Below, piece by piece: positions 18,591-26,850 of a stretch of DNA of 64,000 bases. The notes under the pieces were generated by a model. That model was not told where the DNA came from. It was given only the letters and a program-made list of their open reading frames with translations, and searched no databases. Where the stretch lies: positions 1 through 64,000 of the forward strand of contig DUSX01000010.1 in assembly GCA_012842395.1 (NCBI GenBank). The letters are read 5' to 3'. The translations under genes and the position numbers were made by a program. Origin of the DNA: Bacillota bacterium. GTDB taxonomy: Bacteria > Bacillota > SHA-98 > UBA4971. How positions within the stretch are numbered: position 1 is the first letter of the stretch; every line of letters starts with the position of its first letter.

Positions 18591-19637
18591 ATGCCCATGG
18601 AGACGCACAAGGAATGGACTCTCGGGGAGTTGGCCGCGATGGTTGGGGGGGAGCTTGAGGGCGACCCCCTGCTTCGCATAACTGGGGTGGCGCCGATCGA
18701 CGAGGCCGGGCCTGGCGACGTAACGTTTGCCGAGGATGATAAGAAGGCTTCCGCCGCTGCGGGTGGCGGAGCATCGGCCGTAGTGGTGCGCCGCGGGACG
18801 CGCCCCTTCGCCAAACCACGGATCGTCGTGGACGATCCAAGGCTTGCGTTTGCGAGGATCCTCGCGGCATTTGAGCCGGAACGCGGGGTTCCGGCCGAAG
18901 GCATCGACCCGCGTAGCGTCGTCCATCCGTCCGCCACGGTGCTCCGCGGGGCGCGAGTCGGGCCGAACGTGACTGTGGAAGCCGGAGCGGTCATCGGCGA
19001 AGGCGTTGTGCTGTACCCGGGTGTGTACATCGGGCGCGAGGCGAAAGTGGGCGCAGGCACCATCATTTACCCCAACGTGGTGGTGAGAGAGCGCGTTGTC
19101 ATCGGAAGGAACGTGATCATCCACCCGGGCGCGGTCATAGGCGCCGACGGCTTTGGTTACGTGGAGTCAGGCGGGGTGCGTCGCAAGATCCCCCAGATAG
19201 GCACGGTCATCATCGAGGATGACGTGGAGATCGGCGCCAACGCGTGTGTCGACCGGGCCACGATGGGCGCCACGGTTATCGGCAAGGGCACAAAAGTGGA
19301 CAACCTGGTCCAGATCGGCCACAACGTGAAAGTGGGCGAGCACTGCGTGATCGTCGCCCTAACAGGCATTGGTGGGTCAAGCGAGATCGGCGCCTCGTGT
19401 ACCCTGGCGGGGGCGGTCGGCATCAAGGACCACGTGAAAGTCGGCCCGGGCAGCGTGGTCGCGGCGCACACTCTAGTGTGCGCCAATATCCCTCCGGGAG
19501 CGTTCGTCTCGGGCAGCCCCGCGCGACCGCACCGCGAGCAGCTCGCCATTGAGGCGGCCGCGCGGAAGCTGCCTGAGTTTCTCGAGCGTGTGCGCTCACT
19601 GGAGGCGGAGATCGGCGAGATCAAGCGGAGCCGCTGA
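18591..19637 (+). CDS. lpxD: UDP-3-O-acylglucosamine N-acyltransferase LpxD
   Basis: A 348-aa LpxD of normal length. It adds the second (N-linked) acyl chain to UDP-3-O-acyl-glucosamine in the third step of lipid A synthesis. The N-terminal uridine-binding domain (about residues 10-100) begins WTLGELAAMVGGELEGD. A left-handed beta-helix of hexapeptide repeats follows (about 105-320). The catalytic histidine motif QIGHNVKVGEH lies near residue 240. A short helical tail ends in KRSR. Start ATG 18591 or 18597 behind GGGAGAG. It is separated from lpxC/lpxA by 11 kb, unlike the compact enterobacterial order. Confidence 0.95.
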   Translation: MPMETHKEWTLGELAAMVGGELEGDPLLRITGVAPIDEAGPGDVTFAEDDKKASAAAGGGASAVVVRRGTRPFAKPRIVVDDPRLAFARILAAFEPERGVPAEGIDPRSVVHPSATVLRGARVGPNVTVEAGAVIGEGVVLYPGVYIGREAKVGAGTIIYPNVVVRERVVIGRNVIIHPGAVIGADGFGYVESGGVRRKIPQIGTVIIEDDVEIGANACVDRATMGATVIGKGTKVDNLVQIGHNVKVGEHCVIVALTGIGGSSEIGASCTLAGAVGIKDHVKVGPGSVVAAHTLVCANIPPGAFVSGSPARPHREQLAIEAAARKLPEFLERVRSLEAEIGEIKRSR

Positions 19638-19690
19638 CCGCCGGGCTGACGGCAGGGCTGTGACCCGACGAAGCGCATGGCTGGGTGAAT

Positions 19691-19719
19691 TTGGCATCCG
19701 GAGATCGTGTTTCTAAAGT
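19691..19719 (+). promoter_or_regulatory. Promoter before the YbjH-like gene
   Basis: TTGGCA (19691-19696) and TAAAGT (19714-19719) are separated by 17 bases. The site lies in the 146-base gap after lpxD and would start a transcript containing the hairpin at 19743-19778. Confidence 0.5.
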
Positions 19720-19742
19720 AGGAAACCCAGGCCCGCAAGGAG

Positions 19743-19778
19743 AATAATCCTCCAGACCACGCAGAAGGGAGGGTTATT
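19743..19778 (+). promoter_or_regulatory. Hairpin that hides a ribosome-binding site
   Basis: AATAATCCTCC (19743-19753) pairs with GGAGGGTTATT (19768-19778), 11 bp including one wobble pair. The right arm contains the ribosome site of the GTG start at 19784. A GGAG at 19738-19741 can instead pair with CTCC at 19750-19753, giving a mutually exclusive, weaker hairpin that would free the ribosome site. Confidence 0.55.
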
Positions 19779-19783
19779 CGAAC

Positions 19784-20419
19784 GTGAGAAAAACCGGTAT
19801 TGCCGTGACAGTCGCGCTCTTGCTCGTTGCTGCGGCCGCCGCGGGTCCTCGAAGCTATGCCTCGACCACGTACACCGGAGAAACCGGGCTGCTTCTGGTG
19901 CCTTCGGCCGACACGCTCGGTGCGAACACCCTTAGCATCGGCTACGGTCATCTGAGACTGGTGAACATCGTGTCTGTCGGGGCTGGGCTTACGCCGAACC
20001 TCGAGGTAGGCATCGGCTCCAGGGGGTTCAGCGACGGAGCTTCCGTATATCCCCTCTTGAAGCTCAGGCTGACGGGGGAGTCGCGCGACATGCCCGCGGT
20101 CGCGGTAGGTCTTGAGGACAACGCTCTATACGTGGCCGCGAGCAAGCGGCTCTCCGCACGGGGTGCCCGCGTCCATGTGGGGGTTGGCTCCGGGAGGTTC
20201 AACGGGCTGTTCGCCGGGGTCGACCTCGTGCTGAACCCGGTGACTATCTCGGGTGGGGGCTCGGCAGGGTTCCCTGTGACCACCCTCATAGGCGAGTATG
20301 TCGGCGGCGACTTCAATGTGGGCGCCAGGTTCGACGTTGCGAACGGTCTTGCGCTCGACGTCGGGCTCCTTGACATGAACACGCTTTCGGCCGGCGTGTC
20401 GTTCAAGTTGAAGTTCTGA
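19784..20419 (+). CDS. Small outer-membrane beta-barrel protein, YbjH/YjbH-like
   Basis: A 211-aa protein with a signal peptide (about residues 1-26) and a short barrel of alternating strands that ends in SFKLKF, a terminal-Phe barrel signal. The start of the mature part (GETGLLLVPSADTLGANTLSIGY, cut here into its two known blocks) resembles the N-terminal pattern of YjbH/YbjH proteins linked to exopolysaccharide export. Its length suggests an 8-10-strand barrel. It is transcribed from its own promoter, and its ribosome site lies inside a hairpin. Its role in the LPS cluster is unknown; a lipid or polysaccharide function would be inference. Confidence 0.6.
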   Translation: MRKTGIAVTVALLLVAAAAAGPRSYASTTYTGETGLLLVPSADTLGANTLSIGYGHLRLVNIVSVGAGLTPNLEVGIGSRGFSDGASVYPLLKLRLTGESRDMPAVAVGLEDNALYVAASKRLSARGARVHVGVGSGRFNGLFAGVDLVLNPVTISGGGSAGFPVTTLIGEYVGGDFNVGARFDVANGLALDVGLLDMNTLSAGVSFKLKF

Positions 20420-20443
20420 AAGACGCTGTGCAGGCGCACACGG

Positions 20444-20478
20444 GGCCGCAACCGCCACGCGAAAGGGCGGTTGCGGCC
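20444..20478 (+). terminator. Hairpin terminator after the YbjH-like gene
   Basis: GGCCGCAACCGCC (20444-20456) and GGCGGTTGCGGCC (20466-20478) form a perfect 13-bp stem with a 9-nt loop. The tail TGCTTTAT is only weakly T-rich, so termination may be partial. Confidence 0.65.
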
Positions 20479-20575
20479 TGCTTTATGATGGTGCAACTTC
20501 TGGCAACCGAGGGTGTGAGGTTCCAGTTTCCCTTCAGGAGGTATTCCACCAAACAAGGAGAAAATAGCATGGGGG

Positions 20576-21562
20576 GTGGGGCTTGTGGCGGGACCTGGCA
20601 CTCGCGCGCGCAGCCGCGTTCGAACGGCAAATCTGGTTGCCATGCCGACTTTGGCTGCCGTGCTGACTTTGCTCGTCGCTGTGGCGAGTCTCTTTCTTTC
20701 CTCAGGCCGCGCGAGCGCTTGCGTCGGTGCGCGTCCTCTGGCCATGGGCGGCGCGTTCATCGCTGTCGCGGATGATGCGTCCGCCGTGTACTGGAATCCC
20801 GCGGGCCTGGCCGGGCTTGGCCGGCGCGAGCTAGGCCTCACGGTTACCTTGAACAACAGGGACATCTTTAACTACGATGAGTTTCTGGCGTACGCCGGCC
20901 CGGGCCCAACCCCCGGATCCGGGGTTGGGCTTGGCATCGTCTCCGAACATGTCGGTTCGCCTGGGGGAGGTGGGGCGTACCGCGGGTCCACGTGGCTCGT
21001 GTGCTCGGCGGCATATCCGGTGTCGCGGGAGCTGGCGCTTGGAGCGAACCTGCGGTACGAGACCCACGCCCGTCGCGTCTCCAGCCGAGACCTCGTGGGG
21101 GGATACCGCTGGGGTCTAGATCTCGCGCTCCTTTACCGGCCGGGTCCGGAGCTGTCTCTGGGCATACTTTTGCAGGACTCAGGCCTCTCGCCCATCAGGT
21201 GGGGCGACGGCCACGAGGAGGTCGTGCCGGTGAACATCCGCCCCGGCGTTGCGTTTCGGCCGAACCCTGCCACCGTGCTCGCCATCGACCTCTACGACCT
21301 CGGCGCGCTCGTGTCGGGGGGCGCGAGCAGGGAGGGAGGCAGTTTCGCGGTCCGTGCGGGCCTGGAGCGCAGGGTGACCAAGACGCTCACGGCAAGGCTC
21401 GGTTATTACGGGATCAGCCCCTGGGTCGGTGCCATCACTTGGGGGGCTGGGTGGCAGCGTGGCTCGTGGAAGGTGGACTACGTCTATCTCGGCGTCGGGA
21501 CCGTCCCCGGGCATCCGGGGCTTGGAGGGACGCACCAGATAGGGGTGACGCTGAAGTTCTGA
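20576..21562 (+). CDS. PorV/UPF0164-like outer-membrane barrel protein
   Basis: A 328-aa barrel protein. The signal segment (about residues 23-49, ending SGRASA) is followed by CVGARPLAMGGAFIAVADDA and YWNPAGLAGLG. These motifs are typical of the FadL-related PorV/PorQ/UPF0164 group. The remainder alternates strands and ends in GVTLKF. The start is uncertain. The best ribosome site (AAGGAG, 20556-20560) is ideally placed for ATG 20569, but that ATG is out of frame by one base across a run of six G (20571-20576). GTG 20576 and ATG 20642 are in frame with poorer spacing. Its stop overlaps the proposed lptF start. Confidence 0.7.
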   Translation: MGLVAGPGTRARSRVRTANLVAMPTLAAVLTLLVAVASLFLSSGRASACVGARPLAMGGAFIAVADDASAVYWNPAGLAGLGRRELGLTVTLNNRDIFNYDEFLAYAGPGPTPGSGVGLGIVSEHVGSPGGGGAYRGSTWLVCSAAYPVSRELALGANLRYETHARRVSSRDLVGGYRWGLDLALLYRPGPELSLGILLQDSGLSPIRWGDGHEEVVPVNIRPGVAFRPNPATVLAIDLYDLGALVSGGASREGGSFAVRAGLERRVTKTLTARLGYYGISPWVGAITWGAGWQRGSWKVDYVYLGVGTVPGHPGLGGTHQIGVTLKF

Positions 21563-22638
21563 GGGTCATCGACCGCTACTTGGCCAAAGAGTTTTGCGGC
21601 CCGTTCACCGGGTGTGTCGCAGGGTTCGTTCTCATTGCGCTTGCAGGGCAACTCTTTTGGCTCGCCGAGCTTATCATAGTCAAGAAGATAGCCGCTTCTG
21701 CGGTTGCGAGGATGCTCTTTTACAAGCTTCCCGACGCGGTGGTGCAGTCGCTTCCCGTAGCCACGCTCTTCGGCGCCCTCCTGGCCATAGCACGTCTTTC
21801 TAAGGACAGCGAGCTTTCGGCGCTGCGAGCGAGCGGCGCCAGGGTTCCCAGGCTCATTCTCCCCCTTCTCGTCATGGCCCTCCTGGTGAGTGCCCTAACC
21901 TTCTGGCTCAACGAGCGGGTCGTCCCATGGGCGAACCACGAATACGAGAACATGGTGAGAAAGCTCGTCCTTCAGGAGGCCCTCCCATCGGTTGAGGAAA
22001 ACGTGTTCTTTCGGGCAACCGGGGATAGGTTTTTCTACGTGCGAGAGGTGGACCCGAACGCCCACGTTCTCCGCGATGTCATGGTGTATGAGGTGAGGCC
22101 AGATAAACCCCCAAGGATTATCACCGCGCGCCAGGGGATGGCTACGGGCATGATTTGGGCTCTCGAGGACGGCGTGGTCCACGACCTCGACGCTGATGGG
22201 TACGTCGCTTACGAGGCGAAGTTCAAATCGATGACCATGGAGCTGGATGAGGATTTCGACGCGTTCTTCGGCGAGCAGAAAACCCCTGCGGAGATGAGCC
22301 GCAAGGAGCTCGGCGAGCACATCGCCCTCTTCCGGCGGAGCGGGATCAAGGTGAACGCCCTCATGGTGGATTACGATCTCAAGCTCGCCCTGCCCCTCGC
22401 CGCCCTCGTGCTCGTCCTCACGGGCGCTCCTCTCGGTGTGGCGGGCCCGAGGTCGGGGAGACTTTTCGGCGCCGCCGTGAGCGGGTGCTTGGCCTTCTTT
22501 TACTACGTGTTGTCGTCTGTTCTGCGCTCGCTCGGCTGCAATGAGGTTCTCCCGCCGCTTGTTGCGGCGTGGGCACCCAATATCCTGTACGCGGCGGCGG
22601 GAGTATTTCTCATGATACGAAGTGAGAGGGTGCGGTGA
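21559..22638 (+). CDS. lptF: LPS export permease LptF (first LptF/G copy)
   Basis: A 359-aa YjgP/YjgQ-family permease, the normal length for LptF/LptG. It has hydrophobic segments at about residues 15-35, 60-80, 95-120, 270-295, 305-325 and 335-350, with a periplasmic jellyroll region between (about 125-260). Family members start MRxIDRY...EFxGPF. Here the matching text RVIDRYLAKEFCGPF is preceded only by CTG at 21559; no ATG, GTG or TTG fits without losing conserved residues. The CTG overlaps the TGA of the upstream gene and AGGGGTGA lies 10 bases upstream. With LptG and LptB it lifts lipopolysaccharide out of the inner membrane. lptD, lptC and lptA follow. Confidence 0.85.
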   Translation: MRVIDRYLAKEFCGPFTGCVAGFVLIALAGQLFWLAELIIVKKIAASAVARMLFYKLPDAVVQSLPVATLFGALLAIARLSKDSELSALRASGARVPRLILPLLVMALLVSALTFWLNERVVPWANHEYENMVRKLVLQEALPSVEENVFFRATGDRFFYVREVDPNAHVLRDVMVYEVRPDKPPRIITARQGMATGMIWALEDGVVHDLDADGYVAYEAKFKSMTMELDEDFDAFFGEQKTPAEMSRKELGEHIALFRRSGIKVNALMVDYDLKLALPLAALVLVLTGAPLGVAGPRSGRLFGAAVSGCLAFFYYVLSSVLRSLGCNEVLPPLVAAWAPNILYAAAGVFLMIRSERVR

Positions 22639-25060
22639 ACCCGTGGTGGCGAGGACTAGGAAACGGCTGAGGCTGGCAGCTTTCGCGGCGTGTCCGGCGC
22701 TCGCGATCGGACCCCGCGGACCCCGGGTGGCGAGGCCGGATGCAGGAGCGTGCGGCGGGTCGTGCGCGTCACCTCACCGCAGGTTTGGTTGCCGCGGGTC
22801 CGGCGGCCGGGCTCGCACGGGCGTTCCACCGGTTCCCCCCGTCGCCCTCTCTCTTTCTCTGCTCGCCCCCTTGGCCATGCTTCTCATCCTTGCCCTCCCG
22901 ACGCTTGCGCTTGCAGCGGGGCCGGCCGGGTCGGCCGCCTCTTCGCCGGAGCCCGCGCGTCTCTCGGGTGACAAGTTGACCGTGGACCTTGAGGCGAGAG
23001 TCGCACGCGCCGAGGGCAACGTGGTGCTTACCTACAAGGACCTCCGGATCACGTGCGACGTTCTTGAGGTGAACACCTCCTCTGGGGAGCTCGTGGCCAC
23101 CGGACATGTGGAGCTTCACGACGGCGACGATGTGGTCACCGGCGACCTGCTCCATTACGACCTCAGCGAAAGGCGCGGCAGCATCACCGATGGGCGAGCG
23201 GCCGTCACCGGAGAGGGTGTCGAAGGCAAGATATACGTGACGGGACAGACGTTCACCTCTGAACCCGGCAAGATCACCGTGACCGGCGGCTCGTTCACCA
23301 CATGCGATCTTGAGGAGCCCCACTATCACGTGGAGGCGGGGGAGATAGAGGTATACGTGGACGACAAAATCGTCCTCAGGAACGTGTCTTACTGGGAGGG
23401 GAGGCTCCGGCTCTTCTACTGGCCGTACCTGGTGTTGCCCATCCGGGAGGAGAACGCGTTCGAGCTCCCGAAGATCGGCTACGGGCCGACTGAGGGATGG
23501 TTCGTGAAAACAACGTACAACTACTACCGTAGTCCTTCCTTCCGAGGCTCGCTGTACCTCGATTATCTCAGCAGGCTGGGCGTGGGCGCGGGGGTAAAGC
23601 ACATGTACAAAGCCGGGGCCCTGGGCAGCGGGTTCGTGTACGTGTACGGCGTTGTCAGTCCCCTTACGGCGCTCGCTAGTTCGAAGTTCGAGGTCTCTCA
23701 CGACGCAGAGCTCGGCGGTGGTGTAGCGGCCCATCTTGGCCTCCGATACAGCGAGGCGGCGACAGCGGATGGTGCCACTTCCGATAAGGAACTAAAGGGG
23801 ATTGCACAGCTCTCTCAAAAGGACGAGCAGGGTTCCGCGAGCGTCACCGTGGAGAGGACCGTGGACCGGGGCAGTGCGCCGAGCGACGAGACCCGGGTCT
23901 CGGCGACCCTGAGCCGCAGGACGGCTGGGGGGCTGTCTCTTTCCGGGAGCGCCGTATACCTAGACTACAGCGTGCCCGGAGGCGACACCGGCTCAGCTGG
24001 TTCGTCCGAGAGGTTCCTCAACTACAAGTTGGACGTCTCCAAGGACACCCCCGTCGGCTCGCTGCGGTCCGTCTGGGAGCAATACGTAAAGCCCCGGGAA
24101 CGCCAGGAGCAGGAGGAAGAGGGAGAGGTGGAGCCGCTGCCGTACGACGCGATAGGCCGCGCGCCCGAGGTCACGTTCCAGAGCAAGCCGTTCCAGATCG
24201 GAAGCATTCCATTGGATCTGCAGGTGACGGCGGCGTATGGCCGGTACTCCGAGAGGCCGTCCGGATGGACCTACCCGGGCACGGTGAAGGCCGCCAGGAC
24301 GGAGCTTGGGCTCGTTGCTCCGCCGAGGTCTTACACTCTCCTGCCGGGTGTGCGGGGGACGGTTTCCGGCGGGCTCGTGTTCGACAGCTATACCAGTGGA
24401 CAGGACCGCTACGTGGCCTCTGCAAACCTGACGCTGGAGACAGGGGCGTTCGCGAACGCCCTGCGCCTGAAGGGTGGCTACGAATACTGCGGGGTCTTTG
24501 GCGATACGCCCTTCGCCTTTGACGAGAAGACCCGCGAGGGGCTTGTGAGCGGCAGCCTCGCGTTCTCACGCGGTCCTTTGACCTTTTCCCTCGAAGGGGG
24601 ATATGACCTTTATACAGAGCAGTACAAGGACTTCATAGGGTGGCTGCGGATATCGCAGCCGCAGCGCGGCGCGTGGTCTGTCGAGGCGCAGGCGACCTAC
24701 GATCCCGACGCGGCGGCTATGAAGGAAGCTGTAGGTAAGATAGAGATCTCGCCGTCGGAACGGGGAGCCTTTAAGCTCGGCGCGAGGTATAGCTTTCCCA
24801 AGCAGGCCCTGGACAGGGTCGAGAGCGACGTCGAGCTGAATGTCGGGAATGCCTGGAAGGTGCAGTGGACGGTGGTGTACGGAGGCCCGTCGAAAGGCGT
24901 GCTCAAGGGCAACGTCGGTGTGACGCGCGATCTGCATTGCCGGGAGCTCAGGATCTCGTACAGCTATACTGACAACCAGGTGTGGCTGGAGTACCGGATC
25001 AAAACGTTCCCGTACGAAGGCATACGGTTCGGCCTCGGCGACCAAGGCGTGCTGTTCTGA
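22622..25060 (+). CDS. lptD: LPS-assembly outer-membrane protein LptD
   Basis: An 812-aa LptD. It overlaps the end of lptF by 17 bases if the GTG at 22622 is the start; GTG 22643 is an alternative. The N-terminus is unusually long and Arg/Gly-rich before a signal segment (about residues 75-98). Next is the OstA/jellyroll domain (about 105-230), built of repeats such as VARAEGNVVLTYKDLRITCD. The family motif TTCDLEEPHYHVEAGEIEVY (about 222-241) precedes the barrel, which runs to the end (...GDQGVLF). LptD places lipopolysaccharide in the outer leaflet. I see no lptE; many non-proteobacteria lack one. A paralogue sits at 55897. Confidence 0.92.
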   Translation: MRGCGEPVVARTRKRLRLAAFAACPALAIGPRGPRVARPDAGACGGSCASPHRRFGCRGSGGRARTGVPPVPPVALSLSLLAPLAMLLILALPTLALAAGPAGSAASSPEPARLSGDKLTVDLEARVARAEGNVVLTYKDLRITCDVLEVNTSSGELVATGHVELHDGDDVVTGDLLHYDLSERRGSITDGRAAVTGEGVEGKIYVTGQTFTSEPGKITVTGGSFTTCDLEEPHYHVEAGEIEVYVDDKIVLRNVSYWEGRLRLFYWPYLVLPIREENAFELPKIGYGPTEGWFVKTTYNYYRSPSFRGSLYLDYLSRLGVGAGVKHMYKAGALGSGFVYVYGVVSPLTALASSKFEVSHDAELGGGVAAHLGLRYSEAATADGATSDKELKGIAQLSQKDEQGSASVTVERTVDRGSAPSDETRVSATLSRRTAGGLSLSGSAVYLDYSVPGGDTGSAGSSERFLNYKLDVSKDTPVGSLRSVWEQYVKPRERQEQEEEGEVEPLPYDAIGRAPEVTFQSKPFQIGSIPLDLQVTAAYGRYSERPSGWTYPGTVKAARTELGLVAPPRSYTLLPGVRGTVSGGLVFDSYTSGQDRYVASANLTLETGAFANALRLKGGYEYCGVFGDTPFAFDEKTREGLVSGSLAFSRGPLTFSLEGGYDLYTEQYKDFIGWLRISQPQRGAWSVEAQATYDPDAAAMKEAVGKIEISPSERGAFKLGARYSFPKQALDRVESDVELNVGNAWKVQWTVVYGGPSKGVLKGNVGVTRDLHCRELRISYSYTDNQVWLEYRIKTFPYEGIRFGLGDQGVLF

Positions 25061-25076
25061 GGCCCGGGGACCGCGG

Positions 25077-25820
25077 ATGCGGGAGCGCCGACATCCTTAT
25101 TGCGGGGAGGTGGGCGATACGTCCAGGGCTCTCAAGGCCGCTCTCATCTGCCTCGGCGTGGTCTGCTTGGCGAGCCTGGCGGCCATAGTGCTCAGGCCGG
25201 CGCCTCCGTCTCCGCCTTCTCCTCCGCCGTCCGCGGCCTCGTCCGACCTTCCCGGCGGCGGTCAGGGGTCCGACGCGGACGGCTCTCATCAAGGTTCCGG
25301 CTCGGGCTCTGCTCAGGGCAACGCGGGCGACGAGACCCAGCCGCCCGACCGTGCGCGCCTTCTGCACGGTCCCGGCATCGCTCTCGAACAAGGCCGCTTC
25401 GTCGGGAGGTCTGGCGGCGAGAAGCGTTGGGAGTTCGACGCCGACCAGGTGCTGGTGAGGGAAGGGGAGACCCGCGTGGTGGTGGAGAACATCCGAGACG
25501 GCGCGTTGTACGACCGAGGTCAGCCGTGGCTACGGTTTTCCGCGGCCCGCGGCGAGGCGGACACCGCTACGAATAACCTAAACCTAGTGCTGGAGGATGT
25601 CCGGTTCTCGTCGAAGGACGGTGACGTGCTCACAGCCCGTAAGCTCACGTGGTCCGAGAAAAGCGGGAAGGTGCTCATCGAAGGCGACATCCGGGTCCAG
25701 CGAGGCGAGGGCTCGGTGTTGCTGTGCGAAAGGGCGGAGTATCGTCCCGGGGACAACGTCCTGGAAACGATCGGCAGGACCACGGTGGAGATAGAGCTTT
25801 CGGGCGAAGACGCGCACTGA
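25077..25820 (+). CDS. lptC: LptC-like LPS bridge protein (copy 1)
   Basis: A 247-aa protein with a single N-terminal membrane helix (about residues 18-38) followed by a Pro/Ser/Gly-rich linker (about 40-90). A jellyroll-type LptC domain follows (about 95-245; WEFDADQVLVREGETRVVVE, LTARKLTWSEKSGKVLIEGD). LptC connects the LptBFG transporter to the periplasmic LptA bridge. It follows lptD by 16 bases and precedes the leader RNA and lptA. The linker is longer than in E. coli LptC (191 aa). The start ATG has no obvious ribosome site. Confidence 0.8.
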   Translation: MRERRHPYCGEVGDTSRALKAALICLGVVCLASLAAIVLRPAPPSPPSPPPSAASSDLPGGGQGSDADGSHQGSGSGSAQGNAGDETQPPDRARLLHGPGIALEQGRFVGRSGGEKRWEFDADQVLVREGETRVVVENIRDGALYDRGQPWLRFSAARGEADTATNNLNLVLEDVRFSSKDGDVLTARKLTWSEKSGKVLIEGDIRVQRGEGSVLLCERAEYRPGDNVLETIGRTTVEIELSGEDAH

Positions 25821-25860
25821 GGGGTGGGTGCGTGACAGCCCTAGGCTCCTCCTCCTCAGG

Positions 25861-26000
25861 GTTGCCGGTGTTGCCCTCCGGGGACGGCGCGCTTGCGGCG
25901 CGCCTCGTTCGAATTCGGCGCTTAAGACAGCCAAATTCTCCACGCCCCGTCGTGCAAGCACCGGCAACCCTACCACCATCGAGAAAGGAGACGAAGACTT
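25861..26000 (+). promoter_or_regulatory. Structured leader RNA candidate, copy 2, before lptA
   Basis: The outer stem is GTTGCCGGTG (25861-25870) with CACCGGCAAC (25959-25968). Inner hairpins are GGCGCGC/GCGCGCC (25886-25892 with 25898-25904) and GAATTCGG/CCAAATTC (25911-25918 with 25931-25938, one mismatch). AAAGGAG and the lptA ATG at 26001 follow directly. The start codon lies in the 12-base palindrome TATGGCGCCATA. It is about 92% identical to copy 1 across 160 ungapped positions by my count. Confidence 0.7.
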
Positions 26001-26678
26001 ATGGCGCCATACTTAGGCGACAAGGCGAAGCTCGTTTTCGCGACTGTCCTCGTCGGTGTGGCGGCGATATGCCTTCTGACGCAGGGCGTGTGGGCCGCCA
26101 AGGAGAAGGTGGTGGTGACCGCGGACAAGAGGGTCACCATCGATTTTGATGCTGACGTGACGGTCTTCGAGGGGAACGTGAAGATCGCGTACTCCGATGT
26201 GGTGATCTCGGCGGACCGGGCCGAGATCAAGGGGAGGAACACCGCCACCATAACCGGCAACGTCAAGCTCGTGCAGCAGGACATCACTCTCGAAGGCAAA
26301 GTGCTCACCGCGTACATCAGCGAGAAACGCGTGGTCGTCGAGGACGGCGTTACTCTGACCAAGAAAGAGGCGGCTCCCGGCGGCAAGGAGGACGTCGTGG
26401 TGACGTGCGGGCGGATGGAGCTTGACACGAACACGCGGGGATTTGTGGCCTCCGGAAACGTGGAGATGAAGCGGGGCGACACTCTCGCCCGGGGCGAGCG
26501 GGCGACCTACACCGAGAAAGACAAGCTCGCCATACTCGAGGGCAACGTGTTTGCAAAGGGTAAGAACGGAGAGACCGTGAACTGCGCAAGGCTGCTCTTC
26601 CGCACCGACCGGGACTACATAGAGGCACTGGACAAGGTCACTTTGGAATTCGAGGTTGAGGAAAAACAGAATCCCTGA
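26001..26678 (+). CDS. lptA: Periplasmic LPS bridge protein LptA (OstA family, copy 1)
   Basis: A 225-aa exported protein with a signal peptide (about residues 9-30, ending GVWA) and OstA/LptA jellyroll repeats, for example FEGNVKIAYSDVVISADRAE, GNVKLVQQDITLEGKV and ASGNVEMKRGDTLARGERA. LptA molecules stack into the bridge that carries lipopolysaccharide from LptC to LptD. The ATG is fixed by the leader RNA in front of it, with AAAGGAG about 10 bases upstream. It completes the module lptF-lptD-lptC-lptA. It is slightly longer than E. coli LptA (185 aa). A paralogue is at 40945. Confidence 0.9.
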   Translation: MAPYLGDKAKLVFATVLVGVAAICLLTQGVWAAKEKVVVTADKRVTIDFDADVTVFEGNVKIAYSDVVISADRAEIKGRNTATITGNVKLVQQDITLEGKVLTAYISEKRVVVEDGVTLTKKEAAPGGKEDVVVTCGRMELDTNTRGFVASGNVEMKRGDTLARGERATYTEKDKLAILEGNVFAKGKNGETVNCARLLFRTDRDYIEALDKVTLEFEVEEKQNP

Positions 26679-26764
26679 CAAGCCGCGCCGCCGGCAGCGC
26701 CACCTTTTCTGGCAAGGTCGCCCATAGCAGGCAGAACTTCGGCCCGTCCGCGTTCTAGCTGCTG

Positions 26765-26773
26765 TGTTATAAT
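26765..26773 (+). promoter_or_regulatory. Extended -10 promoter before the ABC permease
   Basis: TGTTATAAT (26765-26773) is an extended -10 element with a perfect TATAAT. No good -35 box is visible 16-18 bases upstream, which extended -10 promoters can tolerate. A 9-bp GC hairpin (about 26783-26818) lies between it and the start at 26851. Confidence 0.6.
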
Positions 26774-26850
26774 CGGGTAAGGCCGCTCGGGCTTCGTTCG
26801 GACCCGGGGGCCGGGCGGTCACGTGAGAGGCGAACGTGGGAGGCGGGCCC

